Shown: positions 42,653-52,177, counted from the stretch's first letter. The stretch is 64,000 nucleotides of DNA from CAIWHR01 sp963724975 (GCA_963724975.1 CAVRXB010000011.1:310001-374000), one strand, 5' to 3'. Program-made: numbers and translations. Notes: generated by a model from the sequence alone, not told the origin.

Positions 42653-43428
42653 GCGGGCAGCGCGGCAGTAAGGGCAAACCGCAGGTCGACCTCCCCGACG
42701 GGATTGCCTGCAGCATCGAACGTGCGCTCGACAAACCGCGCGTCACCCTCGCGGCCGAGCAGGACGACCGTCGAGCAACGGGTGCCGTATCCGACGTCCT
42801 CGCCGACAATGAACGCAGAGGACAGGCGCCGCTCCCATTCGAGCGAAACACCCGTCTGGGGCAATTGCGCGTCGGGGGCGACCGTGCGATCAGCGAGCAG
42901 CGTAAAAAGCGTCTCAATGTTGCTCGTCGAGCTTGCACACCACGCGCCGACGGCAGCCTTCGACCGCAGCACCTTCGGCCATGGCGCGTCCATCGCCGCG
43001 TTGGAAATGCCGTGAATCCCGGGGCCGAGCTCGCGCACGCCCGCGCTGCGATTCGATCCCCAGCACGCCGACAGAAGGTCGCCCGCGATCAGGTTGAAAC
43101 CGTTGTAATGAGCGGTCGACGCGACGATGGCCGCCACACTCGCGGCGGGCGCTTGCGCATCGGCGACCACGCGCGTAACGAGAGCGCCGCGCGAGGGTGC
43201 GTTGATATCGCGCAGTCCGGGCTCGCGAACGTTGGTGACGAACCCGAAGCGACCGGCCGGCGTCACCGCGAGCCACGTGCCGCCCGCCAGGAGGTCGCGG
43301 CCCGCAATCCAGCCTTCGCTCCACCAGGCGGCCGGCGCCGCGGGACGCGCATGGTGCTCGTCGCGATTGGCAGCAATGACGACGGCGTACGCCGGATGCG
43401 CGTCACGCGCGATCAGTGCGAGGCACAT
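42640..43428 (-). CDS. NRDE (TANGO2-like) family protein
   Basis: A 262-aa protein with an Ntn-hydrolase-like N-terminus MCLALIARD and the name-giving AANRDEHHARPA, followed by GGTWLAVTPAGRFGFVTNVR. Biochemical function is unsettled; relatives have been linked to haem or lipid handling. It lies 11 nt after ygfZ and may share its transcript. Confidence 0.87.
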   Translation of the reverse strand: MCLALIARDAHPAYAVVIAANRDEHHARPAAPAAWWSEGWIAGRDLLAGGTWLAVTPAGRFGFVTNVREPGLRDINAPSRGALVTRVVADAQAPAASVAAIVASTAHYNGFNLIAGDLLSACWGSNRSAGVRELGPGIHGISNAAMDAPWPKVLRSKAAVGAWCASSTSNIETLFTLLADRTVAPDAQLPQTGVSLEWERRLSSAFIVGEDVGYGTRCSTVVLLGREGDARFVERTFDAAGNPVGEVDLRFALTAALPAQPA

Positions 43429-43439
43429 CGGGATGCCTG

Positions 43440-44465
43440 CTAGGGTGCTCCGCCCGCGCGCCCGCGTGGAGCTGGTGTGGGCGGCACGACGTAGGGCAGG
43501 GGCAGGGGTGCGAGCAGAGGACCCTCGGGCACGTCGAGGTGAAGCCCGCCGACGTTCGCCGCAGCGAGTTGGACGACAGCGAGGAGGTCACTGCCGCCTT
43601 CAGGCGCGGGGGCTGCATTGACGACGACACCGCAGGCCTGATCGCCGAATCCCGCGCCGAAGATGCGCATCCCAGGGGTCGCGACCGCATCGGCGTGGAA
43701 CGCGAACAATCGCTCCTTCTGCCGGCCGAGGTATTGCATCCGCGCGATGATTTCCTGCCCCGTGTAACAGCCTTTCCGAAAATTGACGCCGCCCAACACA
43801 TCCCAGTTGGCGGACTGCGCAATGAGCTGGTCCTGTACGGGCGCCGTAACCACGGGGATACCGGCGCGGATCGTCAGCCACTGCCAGACGGTGAACGGCG
43901 CATGTACGGCCTCGCGCGCGAGGCGGGTGCGGGTTCCGAGTGCCGACTCGATCGGCGCAATGACCACGAATCGGGGACCGGGCAGGCCGAGCAACGTCGA
44001 CCCGTCCACCCGCACGACGGCAAGGGTGTCGGGTGCCGTCCCGAAGACAGCGCGCAAGGCCTCCGCGGCGTTCGGGCCGCCGATGCCGAAGCGCGCACTG
44101 TTTTGCGAAATATCCGCCAGCGTCGCCTTCGCGCGGAGGACGAACATCGCGAGGCGTTTTTGCACCGGTGCGGCAAGGTCGCCTGAGAGTAGCGCCCGAA
44201 AATCGTCAGCGGCTTCACGCCACAGGACGAAGTTGGCAAGCATCCGGCCCTTCGGCGAATTGAACGAAGTGAATTGCGCGACGCCCTCGGCAAGCGCGAG
44301 GACGTCGCTCGAGAGCTGGCCCTGCAGAAAAGCACCGGCGTCCGGCCCCGAGATCGACAGCACCGACAGCGGCGAAAGATCGCAGACGACCGCCGAATCC
44401 CGGGCGGCCGCGAGCGGAGCAACGGGGGCGGCCGAACGGGTCGGGGCGTCAGCGGCGGGAGGCAT
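43440..44465 (-). CDS. ygfZ: Folate-binding protein YgfZ (tRNA-modifying / Fe-S cluster factor)
   Basis: A 341-aa GcvT-fold protein that uses tetrahydrofolate in repair or synthesis of certain iron-sulfur enzymes. Signature motif KGCYTGQEIIARMQYLG (about residues 225-241) contains the functional Cys. The Pro-rich C-terminus is unusual but of no known meaning. Divergent from rpsB across a 258-nt control region. Confidence 0.92.
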   Translation of the reverse strand: MPPAADAPTRSAAPVAPLAAARDSAVVCDLSPLSVLSISGPDAGAFLQGQLSSDVLALAEGVAQFTSFNSPKGRMLANFVLWREAADDFRALLSGDLAAPVQKRLAMFVLRAKATLADISQNSARFGIGGPNAAEALRAVFGTAPDTLAVVRVDGSTLLGLPGPRFVVIAPIESALGTRTRLAREAVHAPFTVWQWLTIRAGIPVVTAPVQDQLIAQSANWDVLGGVNFRKGCYTGQEIIARMQYLGRQKERLFAFHADAVATPGMRIFGAGFGDQACGVVVNAAPAPEGGSDLLAVVQLAAANVGGLHLDVPEGPLLAPLPLPYVVPPTPAPRGRAGGAP

Positions 44466-44537
44466 GGTTGTCAGTTAGATCGGTGCGGAGCCCGGCCATG
44501 CAAGGGGCGGTTTTGCCTCGCCCGAGACAAAAATCCG

Positions 44538-44546
44538 TGCTAAAAT
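44538..44546 (+). promoter_or_regulatory. Extended -10 promoter of rpsB
   Basis: TGC-TAAAAT is an extended -10 element 177 nt before the rpsB ATG; the -35 region is poor (TTGCCT with a 22-nt gap). It predicts a leader of about 170 nt that contains small stems (CTGG/CCAG at about 44587-44600 and GCACC/GGTGC at about 44626-44640). A long leader fits autoregulation by S2, but no known motif was recognised. Confidence 0.5.
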
Positions 44547-44723
44547 TGAATGTTAGCTCGATCTGCCGCCTTTTTCCCGTGTTGGGACCTGGGCATACCA
44601 GCAGGCCGGGAAATTCGCAGACCCGCGCACCTCAGGGTGCCCGAACGGCCGCCCCGGCGCAATCCGAGGGGTCCGCTCGAGCCGACATGCGGGTTGTGGT
44701 CCAACCCTGTCAGGAGTCACTGA

Positions 44724-45464
44724 ATGTCCGTAACGATGCGTCAGATGCTGGAAGCCGGGGTCCATTTCGGCCACCAGACGCGGTACTGGAACCCGAAGAT
44801 GGCGGAATACATTTTCGGCCACCGCAACAAGATTCACATCGTCAATCTCGAAAAGACGATGGAGCTCTACCAGGAGGCGATGAAGTTCATCCGTCAACTG
44901 GCTTCGAACAAGGGCACGATCCTGTTCGTCGGCACCAAGCGCCAGGCGCGCGAGATCGTCGCCGAGGAAGCGCGCCGCTGCAGCATGCCGTACGTCGATG
45001 CACGCTGGCTCGGTGGCATGCTGACCAATTTCAAGACCGTCAAGGCGTCGGTCAAGCGGCTGAAAGACCTCGAAGCGATGCGCGACGACGGCACCTTCGA
45101 AAAAATGAACAAGCGCGAGGCGCTGACGCTGCAGCGCGAGCACGACAAGCTCGACAAGAGCCTGGGCGGCATCAAGGAGATGAACGGCCTGCCGGACGCG
45201 CTCTTCGTGATCGACGTCGGCTACCACAAGATCGCGGTCACTGAGGCGATGAAGCTCGGCATTCCGATCGTCGCCGTCGTCGACACCAATCATTCGCCGC
45301 TGGGCATCGCGCATGTGATCCCGGGCAACGACGATTCGAGCCGCGCAATTCGGCTCTACGCGCGCGGCGCGGCGGACGCGGTCCTCGAAGGCCGCAGCCT
45401 CGTGATCCAGGAAATCGTGCAGGCCGGCGAAGAATTCGTCGAGGTCTCCGAGCCGGCGGCTTGA
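44724..45464 (+). CDS. rpsB: 30S ribosomal protein S2
   Basis: A 246-aa small-subunit protein. MSVTMRQMLEAGVHFGHQTRYWNPKM, the KRQAREIVAEEA segment and VVDTNHSPLGIAHVIPGNDD are invariant family features. First gene of the rpsB-tsf-pyrH-frr run, with a long leader and a terminator-like structure before tsf. Confidence 0.98.
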   Translation: MSVTMRQMLEAGVHFGHQTRYWNPKMAEYIFGHRNKIHIVNLEKTMELYQEAMKFIRQLASNKGTILFVGTKRQAREIVAEEARRCSMPYVDARWLGGMLTNFKTVKASVKRLKDLEAMRDDGTFEKMNKREALTLQREHDKLDKSLGGIKEMNGLPDALFVIDVGYHKIAVTEAMKLGIPIVAVVDTNHSPLGIAHVIPGNDDSSRAIRLYARGAADAVLEGRSLVIQEIVQAGEEFVEVSEPAA

Positions 45465-45475
45465 GACAACCGCCG

Positions 45476-45502
45476 AAAAAAGGGGCCGCGGCCCCTTTTT
45501 TT
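45476..45502 (+). terminator. Intercistronic terminator between rpsB and tsf
   Basis: A6-GGGGCC-GC-GGCCCC-T7 is a strong intrinsic terminator starting 12 nt past the rpsB stop. tsf begins 98 nt further. An attenuator at this point is known in E. coli and explains the excess of S2 over EF-Ts. Confidence 0.85.
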
Positions 45503-45600
45503 GAACATGAAGAGCCCGGCGGCGCGGTTTGCGGTCGGAGTCGTGCGGAACTTGCCGAGCGTTCGCGGTTCCGAGTGACAACGAGACATGGAGCAACGAC

Positions 45601-46482
45601 ATGGCGGAAATCGCCGCAAGTACAGTGATGGAACTGCGCCAGCGCACCGGGCTGGGCATGATGGAATGCAAGAAAGCGCTCACCGAATGCGGCGGCGATC
45701 TCGCGAAGGCCGAAGACCTGCTGCGGATCAAGAGCGGCGCCAAGGCGTCCAAAGCCGCGAGCCGCATCGCGGCCGAAGGCGCGATCGGACTATTCGTCGC
45801 TCCCGATGCGAAGGTCGGCGCGATGGTCGAAGTCAATTGCGAAACCGACTTCGTCGCGAAGAACGAGGATTTCCGCGCGTTCGTGGGTGAGATCGCACGA
45901 CTCGTCGCGGAGCACGCGCCGGCCGATGCCGGCGCGTTGTCCGCATTACCGCTCGCCTCGGGCGAAACCGTCGAGGGGCGTCGCGTGGCGCTGGTACAGA
46001 AGATTGGCGAAAACATCGCACTCCGACGATTCGTCCGGCGCGACGCGAAAGGAAGGCTCGCGTCGTACGTGCACGGGACGAAGATCGGGGTACTGGTGGA
46101 TGTGACCGGCGGCGTCGACACGCTTGGCAAGGATCTCGCGATGCACATCGCGGCGTTCAAGCCGGTCAGCGTGGACAAGTCGCAGGTGCCCGCCGATTTG
46201 ATCGCGAAGGAACGCGAGATCGCTGTCGCGCAGGTGGCCGAGGACGGCAAGACCGGAGACATGGCCGCCAAGATCGTCGACGGGAAGGTCAACAAGGCCA
46301 TCTCGGCGATAACGCTCGCGGGTCAGGCCTTCGTCAAAGGCGATGGCAAACAGACGGTGGAACAGTTGCTGAAGACGCAGGGTGCCGCTGTCAACGGATT
46401 CGACACCTACGTCGTCGGCGAAGGCATCGAGAAAAGGAAGGACGATTTCGCCGCTGAAGTCGCTGCAATGGCGAAGGCGTAA
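45601..46482 (+). CDS. tsf: Translation elongation factor Ts
   Basis: Nucleotide exchange factor for EF-Tu, 293 aa. N-terminal UBA-like domain VMELRQRTGLGMMECKKALTECGGDL and core NCETDFVAKNEDF are diagnostic. The ATG at 45601 follows a GAG-containing site. Downstream of a strong intercistronic terminator, so its level may depend on read-through. Confidence 0.97.
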   Translation: MAEIAASTVMELRQRTGLGMMECKKALTECGGDLAKAEDLLRIKSGAKASKAASRIAAEGAIGLFVAPDAKVGAMVEVNCETDFVAKNEDFRAFVGEIARLVAEHAPADAGALSALPLASGETVEGRRVALVQKIGENIALRRFVRRDAKGRLASYVHGTKIGVLVDVTGGVDTLGKDLAMHIAAFKPVSVDKSQVPADLIAKEREIAVAQVAEDGKTGDMAAKIVDGKVNKAISAITLAGQAFVKGDGKQTVEQLLKTQGAAVNGFDTYVVGEGIEKRKDDFAAEVAAMAKA

Positions 46483-46574
46483 AGACTTCTGATGGAACAG
46501 GGGCTTCGGCGGCAAGCGCTGCGCGCGCCGGTCGACCCTCCTTTGAAGTAGCAGTCGAACCAAGGAGCTATCAC

Positions 46575-47345
46575 ATGAATCCGCCTGCTGCCGTCGCGCC
46601 GATCGCTGTCGCCGCTGTGCCGGTGGCGGTGAGTGAGCCCGCCTACCGACGCATTCTCCTCAAGCTGTCGGGCGAGGCGCTGATGGGTGCCGACGCGTAC
46701 GGGATCAACCGCGAGGTGATCGACCGCATCGTCGCCGAGATCGCCGAAGTGACGCGATTGGGTGTCGAGGTCGCGATCGTCATCGGCGGCGGCAACATCT
46801 TTCGCGGCGTCGCCCCTGGTGCAGCCGGAATGGACCGCGCCACGGCCGACTACATGGGCATGCTGGCGACGCTGATGAACGCGCTTGCCCTGCAGGATGC
46901 GCTTCGCCGTGCGGGCGTCGAATCGCGCGTGCAGTCGGCGTTGCGCACCGACCAGGTCGCCGAGCCGTATATCCGCGGCAAGGCGCTGCGCTACCTCGAT
47001 GAGCGCAAGGTCGTGATCTTCGCCGCCGGCACCGGCAACCCGTTTTTCACCACGGACACCGCGGCGGCGCTGCGTGGTCGCGAGATGGGCGTGGACATCG
47101 TTCTGAAAGCGACGAAGGTCGACGGCGTCTATACGGCCGATCCGAAGACGGATGCCACGGCGCTGCGCTACACCGACCTCACGTTCGACGAGGCAATCGT
47201 CAAGAATCTAAGGGTGATGGATGCGACGGCGCTGGCACTTTGCCGCGACCAGAACATGCTGCTCAAGGTGTTCTCCATTTCGGTTCCCGGCGCATTGAAG
47301 CGCGTCGTGATGGGAAGTGACGAAGGCACGCTCGTGCATTGTTGA
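46575..47345 (+). CDS. pyrH: UMP kinase
   Basis: Hexameric amino-acid-kinase-fold enzyme making UDP, allosterically controlled by GTP and UTP in relatives. ILLKLSGEALMG, VIGGGNIFRG and GTGNPFFTTDTAAALRG are present. 256 aa; the N-terminus has about 20 extra Ala/Val/Pro residues before the conserved YRRILLKLSG, so the true start could lie further in. It ends 29 nt before the frr ATG. Confidence 0.96.
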   Translation: MNPPAAVAPIAVAAVPVAVSEPAYRRILLKLSGEALMGADAYGINREVIDRIVAEIAEVTRLGVEVAIVIGGGNIFRGVAPGAAGMDRATADYMGMLATLMNALALQDALRRAGVESRVQSALRTDQVAEPYIRGKALRYLDERKVVIFAAGTGNPFFTTDTAAALRGREMGVDIVLKATKVDGVYTADPKTDATALRYTDLTFDEAIVKNLRVMDATALALCRDQNMLLKVFSISVPGALKRVVMGSDEGTLVHC

Positions 47346-47374
47346 ACGCGGAACAAGGGATTGCGGAGAAAACG

Positions 47375-47932
47375 ATGATTGCCGACATCAAGAAAACCGC
47401 CGAACAGAAAATGGCCAAGACGGTTGACACGCTGAAGCACGATCTCACCAAGATCCGCACCGGCCGCGCCCACACCGGGCTGCTCGATCACATACAAGTC
47501 GACTACTACGGCACGCCGATGCCGATCAACCAGTGTGCCAACGTGACGCTGGCGGATGCGCGGACGATCACCGTGCAGCCGTGGGAGAAGAGGATGGTGC
47601 AGGTGATCGAGAAAGCCATCCGCGACTCCGACCTGGGCCTCAATCCCGCGACGTCCGGCGATCTCATCCGGGTTCCGATGCCGGCGCTGACCGAAGAGCG
47701 GCGGCGCGACCTTATCAAAGTCGTGCGCCACGAGGCAGAGAGCGCGCGCATCGCCGTGCGCAACATCCGGCGCGATGCCAACGAACATCTGAAGAAGCTC
47801 CTGAAGGATCATGCCGTCGCCGAGGACGACGAGCGTCACGCGCAGACCGATGTGCAGAAGCTCACCGACCGCTCGATCGCCGAAATCGACAAGGTTCTCG
47901 CGGCGAAAGAAGCCGATCTGATGGTGGTATAG
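47375..47932 (+). CDS. frr: Ribosome recycling factor
   Basis: A 185-aa L-shaped tRNA mimic that, with EF-G, splits post-termination ribosomes. KMAKTVDTLKHDLTKIRTGRAHTGLLD and the KAIRDSDLGLNPATSGDLIRVPMP segment are family signatures. The ATG at 47375 has GCGGAG at proper spacing. Followed by a long hairpin before uppS. Confidence 0.97.
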   Translation: MIADIKKTAEQKMAKTVDTLKHDLTKIRTGRAHTGLLDHIQVDYYGTPMPINQCANVTLADARTITVQPWEKRMVQVIEKAIRDSDLGLNPATSGDLIRVPMPALTEERRRDLIKVVRHEAESARIAVRNIRRDANEHLKKLLKDHAVAEDDERHAQTDVQKLTDRSIAEIDKVLAAKEADLMVV

Positions 47933-47945
47933 AAAATGCATGTTC

Positions 47946-47978
47946 GGGGTTGCGCGGGCCTTGCCCGCTTGCAACCCC
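47946..47978 (+). other. Large intercistronic hairpin between frr and uppS
   Basis: GGGGTTGC (47946-47953) pairs with GCAACCCC (47971-47978), and inside it GCGGG with CCCGC, giving 13-14 pairs with a two-T bulge. No T-run follows, so it is not an intrinsic terminator. It ends 14 nt before the preferred uppS GTG, where it could affect ribosome entry or stabilise the mRNA. Confidence 0.65.
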
Positions 47979-47992
47979 GGGCTCGTCAAGAA

Positions 47993-48757
47993 GTGTTCAC
48001 CTCGTCTACCCGCGACATACCCGAACGCCGCGACGTTCCGCGCCACGTCGCCGTCATCATGGACGGCAACGGGCGTTGGGCGAGGCAACGACGCCTGCCG
48101 CGGGTCGCGGGACATCGGCGCGGCGTCGAATCGGTGCGCGGCATCGTCCGTGCATGCATCGAGCGCGGCATCTCCTACCTCACGCTGTTTGCGTTCTCGA
48201 GTGAAAACTGGCGCCGCCCCGAAGATGAAGTCACCATCCTGATGGACCTCTTCCTGAGCGCGCTGGAGCAGGAAGTCGTGAAGCTCCACGAGAACGGCAT
48301 TCGCTTCAAGGTCGCCGGCGATCTCCGGCGGTTCGACCACCGCATCCGCGAGTTGATCACCGAGGGCGAGGCGCTCACCGCCGCGAACTCGACGCTGACG
48401 CTGACAGTGGCCGCGAACTATGGCGGGCGGTGGGATATTGCGCAGGCTGCCCGGCGTTACTTCGCTGCGCATCCCGAGGCCTGCCGTGACGGCAGCACTT
48501 TCACGCCTGAGGCGATCGAGCCGTTTCTGGCGATGGCGTACGCACCTGAGCCCGATCTCTTCATCCGCACCGGCGGCGAGCAGCGCGTTTCGAACTTTCT
48601 GCTGTGGCAACTCGCGTATACGGAACTCTATTTCACGCCAATGTTGTGGCCCGATTTCGATGCTGCCGCCTTCGACACTGCGATTGCATGGTATCGCGAA
48701 CGTGAGCGGCGATTCGGTCGGACCAGCGAACAGGTGGCGGCTGCGCAGGGCGCATGA
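47993..48757 (+). CDS. uppS: Undecaprenyl diphosphate synthase
   Basis: Cis-prenyltransferase making the C55 carrier of murein and LPS precursors. HVAVIMDGNGRWARQR holds the catalytic Asp; SSENWRRP and the C-terminal DLFIRTGGEQRVSNFLLWQLAYTE are conserved. About 254 aa from the GTG at 47993, which gives FTSSTRDIPERRDVPRH as in related proteins. An ATG at 47936 would add 19 residues encoded by the hairpin and is less likely. Confidence 0.94.
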   Translation: MFTSSTRDIPERRDVPRHVAVIMDGNGRWARQRRLPRVAGHRRGVESVRGIVRACIERGISYLTLFAFSSENWRRPEDEVTILMDLFLSALEQEVVKLHENGIRFKVAGDLRRFDHRIRELITEGEALTAANSTLTLTVAANYGGRWDIAQAARRYFAAHPEACRDGSTFTPEAIEPFLAMAYAPEPDLFIRTGGEQRVSNFLLWQLAYTELYFTPMLWPDFDAAAFDTAIAWYRERERRFGRTSEQVAAAQGA

Positions 48758-49632
48758 CGGCGGCTGCCCGCTACTGCCTATCGCCCGCCATGCTCGGAAC
48801 GCGCATTCTCACCGCGCTCATCCTGATTCCGCTCGTACTGGCGGCGCTGTTCTTCCTGCCACCGTTTGGCTGGGGCACCGCGGCTCTCGCCGCTATCGCC
48901 GTGGCGGCCGTCGAGTGGGCGAAACTGGTGGGGTTGCGACGTCGTCGCCAAGCACTGTTTGCGGCGTGCGTGGTCGCGATCGGCGCTGTGGCGATGCTTG
49001 CGCCGGCGGCCGGGTTCGGCGCCGGCGGCTGGCCGACGCGGGTGCTGCTGGCACTTTGCGGCCCCGCGCTCGTTTTCTGGATTCTCGTGGCGCCCGGCTG
49101 GCTCCGCTCCAGATACGAGCCCAAGTCGGCGGCGGCAATGGCGACAATTGGGGCCGTCGTGCTGATTGGCGCCTGGGCGGCGGTCGTGCAATTGCAGGCA
49201 CGAAGCCCTTGGCTCGTGCTCGCGGCGATGGCGATCGTGTGGATCGCGGACACGGCGGCGTATTTTGCCGGCCGCGCATTTGGCCGACGGAAGCTCGCGC
49301 CTGCCATCAGCCCCGGCAAGACGTGGGAAGGTGTTTACGGTGCACTCATTGCGATCGCCGTGTACGCGCTCGTGCTGGTGCCAATCGCGCAGCGCGCTGG
49401 CTACGCGTCCGACATCACGGGGGTGGCGGTCGCGCTGTGGGTTGTCGTGGCGCTCGGATTGGTATGGTTATCGATCGTGGGTGATCTTGTCGAATCGTTG
49501 TTGAAACGTCATGCCGGGGTCAAGGACAGTGGCAAGGTGCTGCCGGGACATGGCGGCGTCCTCGACCGGATCGATGCGTTGCTGTCCGCGATGCCGGCGG
49601 CGGCGTTGCTTGCGCAGGGGTTCTTGAAGTGA
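48754..49632 (+). CDS. cdsA: Phosphatidate cytidylyltransferase
   Basis: Integral membrane enzyme making CDP-diacylglycerol for phospholipid synthesis. About eight membrane helices. The C-terminal signature SLLKRHAGVKDSGKVLPGHG plus GVLDRID matches the family pattern exactly. The ATG at 48754 overlaps the uppS stop (ATGA), a start type common in this window; an ATG at 48790 (MLGTRILTALIL) resembles homologues better. The stop overlaps the dxr start. Confidence 0.93.
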   Translation: MTAAARYCLSPAMLGTRILTALILIPLVLAALFFLPPFGWGTAALAAIAVAAVEWAKLVGLRRRRQALFAACVVAIGAVAMLAPAAGFGAGGWPTRVLLALCGPALVFWILVAPGWLRSRYEPKSAAAMATIGAVVLIGAWAAVVQLQARSPWLVLAAMAIVWIADTAAYFAGRAFGRRKLAPAISPGKTWEGVYGALIAIAVYALVLVPIAQRAGYASDITGVAVALWVVVALGLVWLSIVGDLVESLLKRHAGVKDSGKVLPGHGGVLDRIDALLSAMPAAALLAQGFLK

Positions 49633-50828
49633 GACAGGTCAGCTTGCTTGGGGCGACGGGTTCGATTGGCGATTCGACGCTCGACGTGATCGCGCGTCAT
49701 CCAGACCGCTATCAGGTGGTCGCGCTCGCCGCGCATCGGCGCTGGGACAAGCTCGCGGATCTTTGCCGCCGCCATCGTCCACGCCTCGCAGCTCTTCTCG
49801 ACGTCGACGCCGCGCGCTCACTTGAACGTGCATTGGCTGGCGCCGGCCTTCCGACGCGGGTTGTCGGCGGAGAAGACGGGCTGCTCGCGGCGGCCGCGCT
49901 TCCCGAGGCGGACACCGTGCTTGCGGCAATTGTCGGCGCAGCAGGGCTTGCGCCGACGCTCGCCGCCGCGCGCGCCGGCAAACGGATTCTGCTCGCCAAC
50001 AAGGAAGCGCTGGTGATCGGCGGTGCGGCCTTCATGGAAGCCGTCGACGCCGGTGGCGCGACGCTGTTGCCGATCGACAGCGAGCACAATGCGATCTTCC
50101 AATGCCTGCCGTTGCATCACAAGCGCAATCTGTCGGCCATCGGCGTTCGCCGCATTCTGCTGACAGCCTCGGGTGGGCCATTTCGGACACGCCTGCCGCG
50201 CGAGCTCTCCTGGGTGACGCCGGACGAAGCGTGCGCGCACCCGAACTGGGTCATGGGCCGCAAGATCAGCGTGGATTCGGCGACGATGATGAACAAGGGA
50301 CTCGAGGTGATCGAAGCGCACTGGCTGTTCGGTGCGCCGCGAAACGCGATCGAGGTCGTGATCCATCCACAAAGCGTCATCCATTCGCTGGTCGAATACG
50401 TTGACGGAAGCGTGCTCGCCCAACTCGGCCACCCCGATATGCGCACGCCGATTGCCCAGGCGCTTGCGTTTCCCGACCGCATCGATGCAGGAGTCGATGC
50501 GCTTGAGCTCGCGCGCCACGGTCCCCTCACGTTCGAAGCGCCGGATCCCGAGCGCTTCCCGTGTCTCGCTCTAGCCTACAGTGCGCTCGATGCCGGGGGC
50601 ACGGCACCGGCGGTCCTCAATGCGGCGAACGAAGTAGCGGTCGCCGCGTTCCTCGATCGTCGCATTCGTTACACCGACATTGCCGCCGCGTGCGGCGAAG
50701 CGCTCATGCGACTGCCGGCGCGTCCGGTGCGCTCGCTCGGCGATGCGCTCTCGGCCGATGCCGAAGCTCGTGCGGCGACGCGCGCCTGGCTCAAGCTTCC
50801 CGCCCAATCCTTGTTGCCTGCCGCGTGA
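49629..50828 (+). CDS. dxr: 1-deoxy-D-xylulose 5-phosphate reductoisomerase
   Basis: Second enzyme of the MEP isoprenoid pathway (also ispC), NADPH- and metal-dependent. NADPH site LLGATGSIGDSTLDVI at the N-terminus, LLANKEALVIGG, metal ligands in LPIDSEHNAIFQCL, and VDSATMMNKGLEVIEAHWLF. 399 aa, GTG start coupled to cdsA. It supplies the precursor used by uppS and by the hpn genes at 24-26 kb. Confidence 0.97.
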   Translation: MRQVSLLGATGSIGDSTLDVIARHPDRYQVVALAAHRRWDKLADLCRRHRPRLAALLDVDAARSLERALAGAGLPTRVVGGEDGLLAAAALPEADTVLAAIVGAAGLAPTLAAARAGKRILLANKEALVIGGAAFMEAVDAGGATLLPIDSEHNAIFQCLPLHHKRNLSAIGVRRILLTASGGPFRTRLPRELSWVTPDEACAHPNWVMGRKISVDSATMMNKGLEVIEAHWLFGAPRNAIEVVIHPQSVIHSLVEYVDGSVLAQLGHPDMRTPIAQALAFPDRIDAGVDALELARHGPLTFEAPDPERFPCLALAYSALDAGGTAPAVLNAANEVAVAAFLDRRIRYTDIAAACGEALMRLPARPVRSLGDALSADAEARAATRAWLKLPAQSLLPAA

Positions 50829-52177
50829 TGGACATCCTGCAGAAGTTGCTTGCGTTTCTCGTCGTCCTCGGCGTGCTCGTCGTGTTTCATGAGCTCGGCC
50901 ATTTCTGGGTTGCGCGGTTGATCGGCGTCAAGGTGCTGCGATTCTCGGTCGGATTCGGGCGCGTCATCTGGTCGCGGCGTTTTGGACCCGATCGCACCGA
51001 ATGGGCGTTGTCCGCCGTTCCGCTCGGCGGTTATGTGAAGATGGCCGACGAACGCGAGGGCGATGTCGCGGATGCCGACCTTCCACGCGCGTTCAACAGG
51101 CAGAGCGTCGGCAAGCGGATCGCCATCGTCGCCGCGGGCCCGATCGCCAATCTCTTGCTTGCGGTGCTTTTGTTCGCCGGCACCTACGTCGTCGGCGTTC
51201 CGGGGCAGGTCGCGCTGCTTGCATCCCCGGCGGCCGGTACGGCGGCGGCGGCGGCCGGCATCCGCGATGGCGATCGCGTGACGGCAGTCGACGACACGCC
51301 GGTGCAAAGCTTCCAGGATCTGCGCTGGCGGCTGCTTCGCGCGTCGGGCCACGCTGATGCCGCGCTCACCGTCGAGCGTCCCGACGGCTCGAGCGCGACG
51401 CGGGTCATGTCGTTGTCGGCGCTCGCATCGACGGAATGGGAAGGCGATTTCATGCCGCTCCTCGGCCTTACCGCCGATCTCGGCGCACCGGTGATCGACC
51501 AGGTGATCGAAGGCAAGCCCGCGGCGCGCGCCGGCCTCAAGGCGGGCGACCGAATCGTTGCAATCGACGGCGTTGCGGTCAGCTCGCCCGCCGATGCCGC
51601 GAGCCGAACCAACGCGAAACCCGCGGCGGCATTGACATTTCGCATCGCGCGCGACGGCGCCGAATTCGACGCGCCATTCACCACCGAAGCCGTGGAGCAG
51701 GCCGGGCGCCGCGTTGGCATCGCCGGCGTTCATCTCCGTGTCGACCCGGCGACCGCATCGAGGCTCGGGATAACCGTCCGCTATGGAATCTTCGATGCGC
51801 TCGTTCAGGGTGCGAAGAAAACCTGGGATCTTTCCGTCTTCACGCTCAAGGTGCTGGGACGTGTGCTTATCGGTCAGGCGTCGCTCAAGAACATCAGCGG
51901 GCCCATCACGATGGCCAATTTCGCCGGGCAGTCCGCGCAGGCCGGCGCGCTCGCGTTTGTCGGTTATCTCGCGCTCATCAGTATCAGCCTCGGGGTGCTC
52001 AACCTGCTGCCCGTTCCGCTTCTGGATGGCGGGCATTTGCTGTATTATTTCGCCGAATTGCTGAAGGGCAGTCCCGTTTCCGATCGCGCTTTCGAGGTCG
52101 GCCAGCGCATCGGCATCGCGGTGCTGGCGATGTTGATGGCGCTGGCGTTCTTCAATGACCTCTCCCGCCTGTTTTAG
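50828..52177 (+). CDS. rseP: Site-2 intramembrane protease RseP
   Basis: Zinc metalloprotease in the inner membrane that cuts anti-sigma-E and leftover signal peptides. HELGH at residues 21-25 and the third ligand region NLLPVPLLDGGH; two periplasmic PDZ domains between (around residues 115-200 and 205-290). 449 aa. The ATG overlaps the dxr stop by one base. Confidence 0.95.
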   Translation: MDILQKLLAFLVVLGVLVVFHELGHFWVARLIGVKVLRFSVGFGRVIWSRRFGPDRTEWALSAVPLGGYVKMADEREGDVADADLPRAFNRQSVGKRIAIVAAGPIANLLLAVLLFAGTYVVGVPGQVALLASPAAGTAAAAAGIRDGDRVTAVDDTPVQSFQDLRWRLLRASGHADAALTVERPDGSSATRVMSLSALASTEWEGDFMPLLGLTADLGAPVIDQVIEGKPAARAGLKAGDRIVAIDGVAVSSPADAASRTNAKPAAALTFRIARDGAEFDAPFTTEAVEQAGRRVGIAGVHLRVDPATASRLGITVRYGIFDALVQGAKKTWDLSVFTLKVLGRVLIGQASLKNISGPITMANFAGQSAQAGALAFVGYLALISISLGVLNLLPVPLLDGGHLLYYFAELLKGSPVSDRAFEVGQRIGIAVLAMLMALAFFNDLSRLF

